Shown: piece after piece, positions 34,602 to 42,740 of the stretch
How positions within the stretch are numbered: position 1 is the stretch's first letter
Layout of the letters: each line of letters starts with the position of its first letter
Source of the DNA: Sphingomonadales bacterium
GTDB lineage: Bacteria > Pseudomonadota > Alphaproteobacteria > Sphingomonadales > Sphingomonadaceae
Assembly: GCA_027486415.1 (NCBI GenBank)
Contig: JAIXPC010000011.1
Span: 231,411 to 295,410 of the forward strand
Length of the DNA stretch: 64,000 bases
Direction of reading: 5' to 3'
Translations under genes and position numbers: made by a program
Notes under the pieces: generated by a model
Told to the model about the DNA's origin: nothing
The model's database searches: none
The model's input: only the letters and a program-made list of their open reading frames with translations

Positions 34602-35420
34602 ATGATCCGTCTCGGCGCTCTTGCCGTCGGCCTGCTGTTTGTCGTGAACGTGCTGTGGGGGGCGATTGCCCCCCGCGAAGCGGTCGCGCCCGACATGGCC
34701 AAGGAACTGCACAAGCATCCCAAGCACATGGAATGGGCCCACAACGGCCCGGGCAACCTCGGCGTGTTCGGCACGTTCGATCGCGCCCAGCTGCAGCGTG
34801 GCTTCCAAGTTTACAAGGAAGTCTGCGCTGCCTGCCACTCGATCAACCGCGTCGCCTTCCGCGACCTGGCTGACCTTGGCTACAGCGAAGCCCAGATCAA
34901 GACGATTGCCGGCGAATATGAAGTTGCCGCGATCGACGCCAATGGCGAACCGACCACCCGCAAGGCGACTGGTGCGGACAAGTTCCCGCTGGTCTATGCC
35001 AACGAAGCCGCCGCCCGCGCAGCCCAGAACGGTGCCAACCCGCCGGATCTGTCGCTGATGACCAAGGCGCGCCCGGATGGCACCAACTATGTCTATTCGC
35101 TGCTGACCGGCTATTCGGACAACGTGCCGAAGGGCTGGAACAAGCCGGACACGCTGTATTACAATCCGTATTTCCACAGCATCAACATCGCGATGCCGCC
35201 GCCGCTGTCGGCTGACGGCCAGGTGTCGTACAGCGACGGCACGCCGGCGACTGTCGACCAGTACGCCAAGGACGTCTCTGCCTTCCTGACCTGGACGGCG
35301 GAACCCAAGCTGGAAAACCGCAAGGAAACCGGCGTGGCGGTGATCCTGTTCCTGATCATCATGACGGGCCTGGGTTATCTGTCGTACCGCAAGGTCTGGG
35401 CCGACGTGAAGAAGGCCTGA
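34602..35420 (+). CDS. petC: Cytochrome bc1 cytochrome c1 subunit
   Basis: 272 residues. An N-terminal signal is followed by the haem-attachment motif CAACH (Cys75, Cys78, His79). The axial Met lies in the NIAMPPPLS stretch, and a C-terminal membrane anchor is at about 245-265. It delivers electrons to soluble or membrane cytochrome c. It lies 12 bases after petB and is closed by a strong terminator. Confidence 0.96.
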   Translation: MIRLGALAVGLLFVVNVLWGAIAPREAVAPDMAKELHKHPKHMEWAHNGPGNLGVFGTFDRAQLQRGFQVYKEVCAACHSINRVAFRDLADLGYSEAQIKTIAGEYEVAAIDANGEPTTRKATGADKFPLVYANEAAARAAQNGANPPDLSLMTKARPDGTNYVYSLLTGYSDNVPKGWNKPDTLYYNPYFHSINIAMPPPLSADGQVSYSDGTPATVDQYAKDVSAFLTWTAEPKLENRKETGVAVILFLIIMTGLGYLSYRKVWADVKKA

Positions 35421-35444
35421 CCGCCACTGCGGTAATCAACAAGG

Positions 35445-35478
35445 GGGCGGCCATCCGGCAAGGATGGCCGCCCTTTTT
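35445..35478 (+). terminator. Rho-independent terminator of petABC
   Basis: GGGCGGCCATCC (35445-35456) and GGATGGCCGCCC (35462-35473) form a perfect 12-base-pair stem with a five-base loop, followed by TTTTT. It lies 24 bases after the petC stop. Confidence 0.93.
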
Positions 35479-35511
35479 GTTGTCCTTCAACCGGGCAGGA
35501 CAACGGGCACG

Positions 35512-35550
35512 AAAAAGGGCGGCACCGGAGATCCGATGCCGCCCTTTTTT
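35512..35550. terminator. Bidirectional terminator
   Basis: A GGGCGGCAYCGGA-type stem (35517-35529 with 35532-35544, one mismatch) is flanked by AAAAA on the left and TTTTTT on the right. It can end the petABC transcript and, on the reverse strand, the DUF6481-like gene. Confidence 0.88.
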
Positions 35551-35571
35551 CGAGCGCCGCTGGTGGCGGGC

Positions 35572-35898
35572 TTATTTCACGCGCTGCTTGCGCGCGGCGT
35601 AGCGCGCGTCGCGGGCGGCCTTCTGGGCGGCTTCGCGGGCAATGGCTTCCAGCCGGGCCTGCTCGGCCTGCTTTTCGCGCTGGGCGTCCTTGGCGGCCTT
35701 TTCCTCCGCCATCTTGCGGGCGCGCTCGGCGCGGGCCTGCTTGGCTTCGGCTTCCTTCTGCGCGCGCTTTTCGGCGCGGGCGCGGGCGGCGGCAATGGCC
35801 TCCTCACTGGGAGCGGCAGCCTTGAACTTTTCGAGCTTGGCCTTGCGGGCCTCGGCCGCGGCCTTGGCGCGGTCGTGGTGATCGGGGAGTTTGAACAT
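35572..35898 (-). CDS. Highly charged coiled-coil protein (DUF6481-like)
   Basis: 108 residues, almost entirely Ala, Lys, Arg, Glu and Gln, predicted as one long helix or coiled coil. The N-terminus MFKLPDHHDR followed by AKAAAEARKAKLEKF is like the DUF6481 family, small basic proteins common in sphingomonads. There is no signal or membrane segment, so it is cytoplasmic; nucleic-acid binding is possible but unproven. It sits between the bidirectional terminator and the oxidoreductase gene, which lies 11 bases upstream on the same strand. Confidence 0.75.
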   Translation of the reverse strand: MFKLPDHHDRAKAAAEARKAKLEKFKAAAPSEEAIAAARARAEKRAQKEAEAKQARAERARKMAEEKAAKDAQREKQAEQARLEAIAREAAQKAARDARYAARKQRVK

Positions 35899-35909
35899 AG
35901 GCGGCTGCT

Positions 35910-38006
35910 TTAGCCTGCCACCGCCGTTGCTGCAACCGCGAAGGACGGCGCGATCGTGATCGGCGTGCCAACCAGCGCCGCCGTGCCCGACAGCACGTCG
36001 ATGCGGCCACGCAACGTCAGGTCATTGTGGCTGGCGCCGGGCCGGGCGCCGGCCACCGCCATCCTGACGCCGGGCCGGCTGTGGCCGAAGCCGTGAGGCA
36101 CGGACACCACGCCCGGCATGATCTCGTCGGTAACGCGGGCCGGCACGCTGATGCGCCCGGCGGCACTCGTGATGGTGATATCGTCGCCATCACCGATGCC
36201 ACGCGCTGCGGCGTCATCGGGGTGGATCAGCGCGATGCACTTGTCCGGCCCCTTGGCGAGGCGCGGCGCATTGCCCAGCCAGCTGTTGTTGCTGCGGATG
36301 TGGCGGCGGCCGATCAGCACCAGATCAGGCGGCGGCGCTGCCAGCCCGTCGGCAAAACGGCCCGTCAGATCGGCCATCAGAGGTTCCGGCGCGCAGCGGA
36401 TCCGCTTGGCCGGCGTGAACAGCCGATCGGGCAGCCGCTCCACGTGCGGGCCAAGGTCGAGCCCGTGGCTGTGCGCCGCCACCTCGGCGAGGCTGCGACC
36501 GCCTTTCTGCAGCATCCGGTCAAGCTGGGCGCGCGGATCGATGGCGGGCGGCAGGCTGATGCCTTGCGCCGCCGCGATGGCGCGGGCGAGTTCGGCGACA
36601 ATCTCCCAATCGCGCTTCTGCCCCGGCAGCGGCTCCCACAGCGCCGGCGAGAATTTGGCGAAGTTGCGAAAGGCGATGGGGGCCAGCAGCAGCGGGTAGT
36701 GATCCTTGGCCAGCGGGCCACAGGGCGGCAGCACATAATCCGCCTTCGCTGACGTGGCGGTGAGCATCGGATCGATCGACACCATCAGTTCCAGCCCGTC
36801 GATGGCCGCTGCCAGCGCGCCGCCATCGGGAACCGACAGCACCGGGTTGCCGGCGATCACCACCAGCGCCTTCACCTGGCCATCTCCGGGCGTGGTGATT
36901 TCCTCCGCCAGGCTCACCGCCGGAAACTCGCCCATCACTTCCGGATGGCCGCTGACCCGGCTGACAAAGCGCCCATGGCTGCCCGGCCCCGATCCGCCGG
37001 CGATATCGATGGCCGGCGACGAGAACATCACGCCGCCAACGCGGTCGAGGTTGCCGGTGGCGATGTTGACGAGGTTGATCAGCCAGTGCGCCAGCGTGCC
37101 GAATTCGGCGGTGGAAACGCCGATGCGGCCATAGACGGCGGTGGGTTCGCCATTGCCGATCTCGGCCGCCAGCGCGCGGATGGCGGCGACATCCCAGCCG
37201 CAGGCACGGGCCAGATCGTCCATGCGGAACCGCCGCAGCGCTGCCCACACCGTATCCCAGCCTTCGAGCATCGGCAGCAGCCGGCCCGGCTGCACCAGGC
37301 CGGCGTCGTCAAGCGCCAGCAGCAGGGCGATCAGCAGGGCAGGGTCGCTGCCCGGCCGGATGAAATGATGCGCGTCGGCAATGCCGGCCGTCTCGCTGCG
37401 CCGCGGGTCGATCACGGTCAGCTTGCCGCCGCGCGCCTGCATCTCGGCAAGGCGGCGTTTCACGTCCGGCACTGTCCACACGCTGCCATTGCTGGCCAGC
37501 GGGTTGCCGCCCAGGATCACCAGGTGCCGCGTGCGCTCGATATCGGGGATCGGAAACAGCGCGTTGTGGCCATAGAGCCAGTATTGCGCCAGCTGGTGGG
37601 GCATCTGGTCGACCGTGGAGGCCGAATAGACGCCGCGCACGCCCAGCGCCTTTTTCAATGCGCCGGTCTGCATCCCCAGCGCGAAATCATGGGCGGTCGG
37701 ATTGCCGACATACAGCGCCGCCGCGCCGCCCGCTGCCTTGATGCCGGCGAAACGCGCACCGATCTCGGCCAGCGCCGTTTCCCAGTCGATCCCCACCCAG
37801 CTGTCGCCCACACGCTTCATCGGCCCGGTCAGCCGGTCAGGATCGGCTTCCAGATCGGCAATCGCATTGCCCTTGGGGCAGATATGGCCGCGGCTGATCG
37901 GATCGTCGGCGTCGCCCCGGATGCTCACCACGCGCCGGCCATCGGTTTCGATCAGCAGGCCGCAATTGGCTTCGCAGATGTGGCAGGTGCGAGTGTGGAT
38001 GGCCAT
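35910..38006 (-). CDS. Fe-S molybdopterin oxidoreductase, DMSO reductase family
   Basis: 698 residues. An N-terminal [4Fe-4S] motif is CHIC-x3-C with a later Cys (Cys8, Cys11, Cys15, Cys43), followed by molybdopterin domains and a C-terminal dinucleotide-binding domain (IHPDDAAARGIGDGDDI, VSVPHGFGH). There is no Tat or Sec signal, so it should be cytoplasmic. In the region that usually supplies the metal ligand the sequence is SASTVDQMPHQ, with no Cys, Sec or obvious Ser as in well-known members. No electron-transfer subunit is adjacent. The substrate is unknown. Confidence 0.85.
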   Translation of the reverse strand: MAIHTRTCHICEANCGLLIETDGRRVVSIRGDADDPISRGHICPKGNAIADLEADPDRLTGPMKRVGDSWVGIDWETALAEIGARFAGIKAAGGAAALYVGNPTAHDFALGMQTGALKKALGVRGVYSASTVDQMPHQLAQYWLYGHNALFPIPDIERTRHLVILGGNPLASNGSVWTVPDVKRRLAEMQARGGKLTVIDPRRSETAGIADAHHFIRPGSDPALLIALLLALDDAGLVQPGRLLPMLEGWDTVWAALRRFRMDDLARACGWDVAAIRALAAEIGNGEPTAVYGRIGVSTAEFGTLAHWLINLVNIATGNLDRVGGVMFSSPAIDIAGGSGPGSHGRFVSRVSGHPEVMGEFPAVSLAEEITTPGDGQVKALVVIAGNPVLSVPDGGALAAAIDGLELMVSIDPMLTATSAKADYVLPPCGPLAKDHYPLLLAPIAFRNFAKFSPALWEPLPGQKRDWEIVAELARAIAAAQGISLPPAIDPRAQLDRMLQKGGRSLAEVAAHSHGLDLGPHVERLPDRLFTPAKRIRCAPEPLMADLTGRFADGLAAPPPDLVLIGRRHIRSNNSWLGNAPRLAKGPDKCIALIHPDDAAARGIGDGDDITITSAAGRISVPARVTDEIMPGVVSVPHGFGHSRPGVRMAVAGARPGASHNDLTLRGRIDVLSGTAALVGTPITIAPSFAVAATAVAG

Positions 38007-38083
38007 GGCGCCAAAGCGTAATCGCTGCCCCCACAATGGCAACAGGCTTTGCGGCGGCGTCACACTGGGCTAGCACTGGCGAT

Positions 38084-38725
38084 ATGGAAGACTGGTTGTC
38101 TGCGCGGTCCCGGATCGCCGCCGCCATTGTTGCACTGCTGGCGGGAACGGCGCTGTTTGGGCAGTTCGCCCTGAATGTCACGGAACGTGGCACGGGCGTG
38201 GTCGATGAATTGACCCGCCTCTATGGCTATTTCACCATCTGGAGCAACACCGCCGTCGCCCTCATTGCCGGTTATGCCGGATTGCTGGGCCGGGCGCGCG
38301 GGCCGGCGCATCCGGCCCTGCTGGCGGCGTCGATGGTGTGGATCGTCGTCGTCGGGCTGGTCTACAATGTGCTGCTGGCCGGCCTCAACCATCCGCCAAC
38401 GCCGCTGCGCGCCCTGATCGACAATGTCTTTCACATCGTGACGCCGCTGCTGTGGCCGGCGTGGTGGCTGACGTTGCGTCCACCGGGCACGCTGGCCTGG
38501 CGTGATCTGGGGGCCGTGCTGCCGCTGCCGCTGGCCTATTGTGGCACCTCGCTGTGGCTTGGCCAGCAGACCGGCCGCTATGCCTATTTCTTCATCGACG
38601 TCGGCACGCTGGGATGGGATCGCGTCGCGATCAACATCGCCGGGCTGGCGGCGCTGTTCACCATGCTGATGCTCGCCGCGATCGCCTGGGATCGTCGGCC
38701 GCACCGGCAGCTCAGCCAGGGGTAG
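38084..38725 (+). CDS. Pr6Pr-type integral membrane protein
   Basis: 213 residues with about six membrane helices. The sequence FTIWSNTAVALIAG, then VYNVLLAGLNHP and FHIVTPLLWPAWWL, is typical of the Pr6Pr family, related to FAR-17a/AIG1-like proteins. AIG1-type relatives hydrolyse bioactive lipids in eukaryotes; the bacterial members are uncharacterised. The ATG at 38084 was chosen as the residue closest to the first helix. It is followed after 3 bases by the acyl-CoA synthetase gene. Confidence 0.8.
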   Translation: MEDWLSARSRIAAAIVALLAGTALFGQFALNVTERGTGVVDELTRLYGYFTIWSNTAVALIAGYAGLLGRARGPAHPALLAASMVWIVVVGLVYNVLLAGLNHPPTPLRALIDNVFHIVTPLLWPAWWLTLRPPGTLAWRDLGAVLPLPLAYCGTSLWLGQQTGRYAYFFIDVGTLGWDRVAINIAGLAALFTMLMLAAIAWDRRPHRQLSQG

Positions 38726-38728
38726 ATC

Positions 38729-40252
38729 ATGCATCCGTTCCATCACGCCGCGGCCCAGCCCGATACGCCCGCCATCATCATGGCCGGCAGCGGCGAGACA
38801 CTGAGCTATGCCCAGCTCGAGGAACGCTCCAACCGTATCGCCCACCTGCTGCGCGGCCTTGGCCTCACGCGCGGTGACACCATCGCCATCCTGATGCTGA
38901 ACGAGATCGATTTCCTGCCCATCTGCTGGGCGGCGCAGCGATCGGGCCTCGTGTTTGTCGCCATGTCGACCAAGCTCACCGCCGACGAGGCCGGCTATAT
39001 CGCCCAGGATTCCGCCGCCAAAGCGATCTTCTGCTCCCCGGCGCTGGCCGAGGTTGCCGTGGCCGCCACGCCGGGCCTTTCGGCGACGGCCCGGCTGTGC
39101 AGCGGGGCAGGGGCGCCGGGCTGCACCACATTGTCCACCGCCATCGCCGCCCAGCCCGCCACCCGCATCGCCGATGAAAGCACGGGGCGCGACATGCTCT
39201 ATTCCAGCGGCACCACGGGCCGGCCCAAGGGCGTGAAGGGCCCGCTGCCCGAAGGCCCCATCGATCAGGCCGATGCGCTGACCGGGCTGGTCGCCATGCT
39301 CTACAAGTTCGGGCCGGGCATGACCTATCTGTCGCCGGCACCGCTCTATCATGCCGCGCCGCTGCGATATTGCATGGCCGTCCACAAGTTCGGCGGCACC
39401 GTGGTGGTGATGGAGAAGTTCGACCCCGAAACCTATCTGGCGCTGGTGGAAAAGCACCGCATCACCCACAGCCAGCTGGTGCCCACCATGTTCGTGCGGA
39501 TGCTGAAGTTGCCCGACGACGTGCGCGTGGCCCACGACCTGTCCAGCCTGCAGGTGGCCATCCACGCCGCCGCGCCGTGCCCGGTGGATGTGAAGCACGC
39601 CATGATCAGCTGGTGGGGCCCGGTGATCCATGAATATTACAGCGCCACCGAAGGCGCCGGCTTCACCTCCATCACGCCGCAGGAATGGCTGGCGCGGCCG
39701 GGTAGCGTCGGCAAGGCGATCCTGGGCGAAATCCGCGTGCTTGACGATGATGGCGCGCTGCTGGGGCCCAACCAGACCGGCCGCATCTTCTTCCACGGCG
39801 GCGGCAATTTCAGTTACCACAATGATCCGGAAAAGACCGCCAGCGTGATGGGCGAGCATGGCGCCACCTTTGGCGACATCGGCCATGTCGATGAGGACGG
39901 CTATCTGTTCCTCACGGATCGCCAGGCGTTCATGATCATTTCAGGCGGCGTGAACATCTATCCGCAAGAGGCTGAAAACACGCTGATTTCGCATCCCGAA
40001 GTGGCCGATGTCGCGGTGTTCGGGATTCCCGATGACGTGATGGGCGAGGCCGTTCATGCCGTCGTGCAGCCGCGCGACATGGGCCGCGCCGGGCCGGATC
40101 TGGAAGCCGAACTGATCGCCTGGGTTCGCGACCGCCTGAGCCACGTGAAATGCCCCAAGCGCATCGATTTCCGCGCCGAACTGCCGCGCCACGACACCGG
40201 CAAGCTCTACAAGCGGCTGCTGAAGGACGAGTATTGGGCGAAAGCCGGCTGA
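38729..40252 (+). CDS. Acyl-CoA synthetase (AMP-forming)
   Basis: 507 residues, an ANL-superfamily adenylating enzyme. The phosphate-binding loop is YSSGTTGRPKGVKG, followed by YYSATEGAG, GDIGHVDEDGYLFLTDR and the catalytic C-terminal Lys in DTGKLYKR. It should activate a carboxylic acid as an acyl-AMP and transfer it to CoA. The sequence resembles fatty or bile-acid type synthetases, but the chain length cannot be fixed. It is probably co-transcribed with the preceding membrane protein. Confidence 0.88.
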   Translation: MHPFHHAAAQPDTPAIIMAGSGETLSYAQLEERSNRIAHLLRGLGLTRGDTIAILMLNEIDFLPICWAAQRSGLVFVAMSTKLTADEAGYIAQDSAAKAIFCSPALAEVAVAATPGLSATARLCSGAGAPGCTTLSTAIAAQPATRIADESTGRDMLYSSGTTGRPKGVKGPLPEGPIDQADALTGLVAMLYKFGPGMTYLSPAPLYHAAPLRYCMAVHKFGGTVVVMEKFDPETYLALVEKHRITHSQLVPTMFVRMLKLPDDVRVAHDLSSLQVAIHAAAPCPVDVKHAMISWWGPVIHEYYSATEGAGFTSITPQEWLARPGSVGKAILGEIRVLDDDGALLGPNQTGRIFFHGGGNFSYHNDPEKTASVMGEHGATFGDIGHVDEDGYLFLTDRQAFMIISGGVNIYPQEAENTLISHPEVADVAVFGIPDDVMGEAVHAVVQPRDMGRAGPDLEAELIAWVRDRLSHVKCPKRIDFRAELPRHDTGKLYKRLLKDEYWAKAG

Positions 40253-40444
40253 GAACTTGGCTGCAGACGCCGCGTGCGCTGTTCGACGGATAGCACTGCG
40301 GCTTTGATGTGCGCGATCGCGAAACTCTGACCGGCTGTTCGAAAATGTGCCGTTTCTTCTTGTGTCGTTTGCAGTCAATGACCTTCGGCAGTCTTGGAAT
40401 CACGTTTGCAAACTGCCCATGAGCGCGCAAAAAGTGTCGGGTTT

Positions 40445-40461
40445 CCTTACAGTTCGTAAGG
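40445..40461. promoter_or_regulatory. Inverted repeat 1, candidate activator site
   Basis: CCTTAC-AGTTC-GTAAGG is a perfect inverted repeat with six-base arms. It lies roughly 90-107 bases upstream of the start point predicted for the sigma-54 promoter at 40526-40541, the usual distance for an enhancer-binding protein. Confidence 0.5.
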
Positions 40462-40472
40462 CATCCATTGGC

Positions 40473-40490
40473 GACGTTCATCGGAACGTC
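40473..40490. promoter_or_regulatory. Inverted repeat 2, candidate activator site
   Basis: GACGTTC-ATCG-GAACGTC is a perfect inverted repeat with seven-base arms, roughly 62-79 bases upstream of the predicted start point. It differs in sequence from inverted repeat 1, so the two may bind different proteins, or only one may be functional. Confidence 0.5.
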
Positions 40491-40525
40491 TTGGGAATTC
40501 GTTAATAATCCGTCTCCGGGGTGTC

Positions 40526-40541
40526 TGGCACGATCCCTGCA
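40526..40541 (+). promoter_or_regulatory. Sigma-54 (RpoN) type promoter
   Basis: TGGCACGATCCCTGCA matches the -24/-12 consensus TGGCACG-N4-TTGCW except for one base (C for the first T of the -12 element). The invariant GG and GC are exactly 12 bases apart. The predicted transcript would start near 40552, about 27 bases before the PEPxxWA-CTERM gene. RpoN-dependent transcription of PEP-CTERM genes is known in other bacteria, which fits. Confidence 0.7.
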
Positions 40542-40578
40542 CGGCGTCGGCTGCCAACACTGAGGGAGAATGAACGTC

Positions 40579-41112
40579 ATGCGCAGTTTGCTTCTCGTCG
40601 CTGCTGCCGCCGCTGCCATCGCAGTCCCGGCCACGGCGACCAATCTCGTCACCAATGGCAATTTCGCTTCCGGCTTCAGCGGCTGGTCGCAGTTCGGCAA
40701 CACCGGCTTCACTGGCGTGAATTCTGCTGGCTTTGCCTTCTTTGGCCCGATTGGCAGCACGGGCGGCATCACCCAGAACCTCGCCACCACCGCCGGCCAG
40801 GCCTATCTGATCAGCTTCTCGCTCCGCAATCGCGGCGGCCCGACCAACTCGTTCCAGGCTGACTTCGGCAGCCAGCAGCTGAACTCGTTCTCCAACGCCG
40901 CCGCCTTTGGTTTCACCACCTTCAGCTTTACCAAGACGGCCACCGGCAGCAGCACGCCGCTGACTTTCACGATCCGCCACGACCCGTCGTTTTACGACCT
41001 GACCAGCGTCAGCGTGACCGGTGTGCCTGAACCGGCCAACTGGGCCATGCTGATCGCCGGCTTCGGCCTGGTTGGTGCGTTGATGCGCCGTCGCCGCGCT
41101 GTTGCCGCCTGA
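40579..41112 (+). CDS. Secreted protein with PEPxxWA-CTERM sorting tail
   Basis: 177 residues. A signal peptide ends near Ala-Thr-Ala (about residue 20). The mature part starts NLVTNGNFASGFSGWSQFG, like the N-terminal strand of carbohydrate-binding-like jelly-roll domains in many PEP-CTERM proteins. The tail has PEPANWA (150-156), a hydrophobic helix and an Arg cluster. The protein is probably surface-associated and may bind matrix polysaccharide. I prefer the ATG at 40579 because GAGGGAG (40562-40568) is correctly spaced for it; an ATG at 40570 is too close. Confidence 0.88.
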   Translation: MRSLLLVAAAAAAIAVPATATNLVTNGNFASGFSGWSQFGNTGFTGVNSAGFAFFGPIGSTGGITQNLATTAGQAYLISFSLRNRGGPTNSFQADFGSQQLNSFSNAAAFGFTTFSFTKTATGSSTPLTFTIRHDPSFYDLTSVSVTGVPEPANWAMLIAGFGLVGALMRRRRAVAA

Positions 41113-41136
41113 TCGGCAACCACGGTTTCGCATGAG

Positions 41137-41165
41137 GGGCCGTCCCGCAAGGGGCGGCCCTTTTT
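41137..41165 (+). terminator. Rho-independent terminator of the PEP-CTERM gene
   Basis: GGGCCGTCCC (41137-41146) pairs with GGGGCGGCCC (41151-41160) around a GCAA tetraloop with one mismatch, followed by TTTTT. It lies 24 bases after the stop and isolates this gene as a single transcript. Confidence 0.9.
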
Positions 41166-41196
41166 CGTTGTAGCCGTGCCTGCTATCAACGCCGCC

Positions 41197-42051
41197 ATGT
41201 TGCGCCGCCTGTTTCTTGCCTTTGTCCTGCTGCTGTCGGCGCCCGCTCTCGCGGTGCCGGCGATGTGGCAGGTGGGGCAGGGCGCCAGCCGCATCACCAT
41301 CTTTGGCACCATTCACGCCCTGCCCAAGGATCAGGCGTGGATGACGCCGGCCGCACAGCGGGCCTTTGATGGTGCCGGCACGCTGGTGGTGGAAATGGTG
41401 CCGCCCGATGATGCGGCGGCGATGCGGGCGGTCTTCGTCGAACTCGGGATGCTGCCGGCGCCGGTGCCGCTTGTCAGCCGGTTGCCGGCCGATCTCCAGC
41501 CACGCGCTGCCGACGTGCTGAAACAGGCCGGCCTGCCGCCGGGGGCGCTGGACGGCATGGAAACCTGGCTGGCGGCCCTCACGCTGGTGCAGATCGAGGT
41601 GGCGCGCGCCGGCCTCGACCCGTCAGCCGGCGTGGATGTGACGCTGATCGGCCGCGCCCGTTCGGCGGGCAAGGCGCTTGTCGGCCTTGAAACGCCGCGC
41701 GGCCAGCTTGCCCTGTTCGACAGCCTGCCCGAAGCCGATCAGCGGCTGTTGCTGGCGTCCGCCATCGCCGATGCCGGCAAGACGGCCGAGCAGATGCAGG
41801 GCCTTGTGGCGGCGTGGAGCGCCGGCGACGTGGAGCGCATCCTGACCGATTTCGATGATGCCAGCCTGTCGCCCGCACTGAAGGAACGGCTGTTCCGCGC
41901 CCGCAATGCCGCCTGGGCCGATTGGGCGGAACAGGCGCTGAAGCGGCCGGGCCAGCATTTCATGGCAGTCGGCGCCGCCCACATGGCCGGGCCAGACAGC
42001 CTGATCGCCATGCTGAAGGCGCGCGGCATCAGCGTGGAGCGCGTGCAATGA
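41197..42051 (+). CDS. TraB/GumN-family protein, exported
   Basis: 284 residues. A signal peptide (LFLAFVLLLSAPALA) precedes the family motif ITIFGTIHALP. Conserved blocks are VVEMVPPDD, a Glu in GLETPRGQLALFDSLP, and the C-terminal AVGAAHMAGPDSLIAML. These place it in the TraB/PrgY/GumN (Tiki-like) superfamily, putative metalloproteases with paired Gly-x-x-His motifs, but bacterial members lack proven substrates. The ATG at 41197 is preferred over a GTG at 41176 because it starts a compact signal peptide. The next gene overlaps by four bases. Confidence 0.85.
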   Translation: MLRRLFLAFVLLLSAPALAVPAMWQVGQGASRITIFGTIHALPKDQAWMTPAAQRAFDGAGTLVVEMVPPDDAAAMRAVFVELGMLPAPVPLVSRLPADLQPRAADVLKQAGLPPGALDGMETWLAALTLVQIEVARAGLDPSAGVDVTLIGRARSAGKALVGLETPRGQLALFDSLPEADQRLLLASAIADAGKTAEQMQGLVAAWSAGDVERILTDFDDASLSPALKERLFRARNAAWADWAEQALKRPGQHFMAVGAAHMAGPDSLIAMLKARGISVERVQ

Positions 42052-42431
42052 GGGCGTGGCTCGTTCCCGTCGTGATGGCCGCCAGCCTGACCGCCTGTTC
42101 CGCCCCGGACGAGGCCGCCAGCCGCGCCGTGATCGGCCAGTTTCACGCCGCCATCGATGCCGGCGACTGGGCCGGAGTTGATGCGCTGCTGACCCGGTCG
42201 ACGCGTGATCTGCGCCCCGGCGGCGCCACCGCCCGCGCCTTTCGCGCCCTGACTGCCCGGCATGGCCGCTATCTCGGCGGCGAGGTCGCCAGCATCACCG
42301 CCGAAGCTGGCCGCACCCGCATCCTGTGGAACGCCCGCTACGATAAGGGGCCAGTCTCCGAACTGTTCGTGCTGGTGGAAGAAGACGGTGCCCTGAAGGT
42401 GGACAGTTACAGCGATCAGGCGCAGCCCTGA
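42048..42431 (+). CDS. Small lipoprotein of unknown function
   Basis: 127 residues, starting in an ATGA overlap with the TraB/GumN gene. The signal ends in the lipobox SLTAC, so Cys17 should be lipidated. The mature domain begins with helix-like ASRAVIGQFHAAIDAGDW and then alternates strands (RILWNARYDKGPVSELFVLVEEDGALKV), similar to small NTF2/DUF4019-like lipoproteins. No catalytic residues are evident. Coupling to the upstream gene suggests the pair acts together in the envelope. Confidence 0.75.
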   Translation: MRAWLVPVVMAASLTACSAPDEAASRAVIGQFHAAIDAGDWAGVDALLTRSTRDLRPGGATARAFRALTARHGRYLGGEVASITAEAGRTRILWNARYDKGPVSELFVLVEEDGALKVDSYSDQAQP

Positions 42432-42740
42432 CCCTGTCCTACACCGCTGCCGGTTGCTATGCTGTGGAAGTTCGGCCCTGCCGGGCGGGGCCAGCACGGC
42501 TACATTCTCATGTTCTTGAGCAATGCCGTGAATTCAGGGATTTAAGTGGATGGCACTGTCAAGCGTGTCAAAATTCGGCGCCGGCATCATGCCGTCCGGG
42601 CCTGACGCCGCCAGCGGCTGCGGGCGGCGCTTGCCTTTTGCCGCTGCTTCCCCTATGCGCGCCGCTTCGCTGGTTTTCCGCCATTTTCGCATCCCTGGAG
42701 GCGGTGGGAACCATCGAGACATAGCTATCAGGAGCGAGCA
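42432..42740. other. Intergenic region before rplY
   Basis: I see no gene in these 309 bases. A short open frame at 42550-42744 has no ribosome site or family features. The region should contain the rplY promoter; a good ribosome site (CAGGAG) lies just before rplY. A TGGCAC-like motif at 42551 has the wrong spacing for sigma-54. Confidence 0.5.

Larger units (their letters stand above)
40253..40578. other. Intergenic regulatory region before a PEP-CTERM gene
   Basis: No gene is seen. The left part (40253-40440) is unremarkable and less GC-rich than flanking genes, without a clear terminator for the synthetase gene. The right part carries two perfect palindromes, a sigma-54 type promoter and a GAGGGAG ribosome site, listed separately. 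Confidence 0.7.

Noticed and set aside
33249-35177. Reverse-strand open frame of about 640 codons opposite petB and petC
   Set aside because: It lies wholly over the conserved bc1 genes and has shadow-frame composition.
42551-42565. TGGCACTGTCAAGCG as a second sigma-54 promoter before rplY
   Set aside because: The GG and GC elements are 11 instead of 12 bases apart and the -12 part is poor; such spacing normally abolishes activity.
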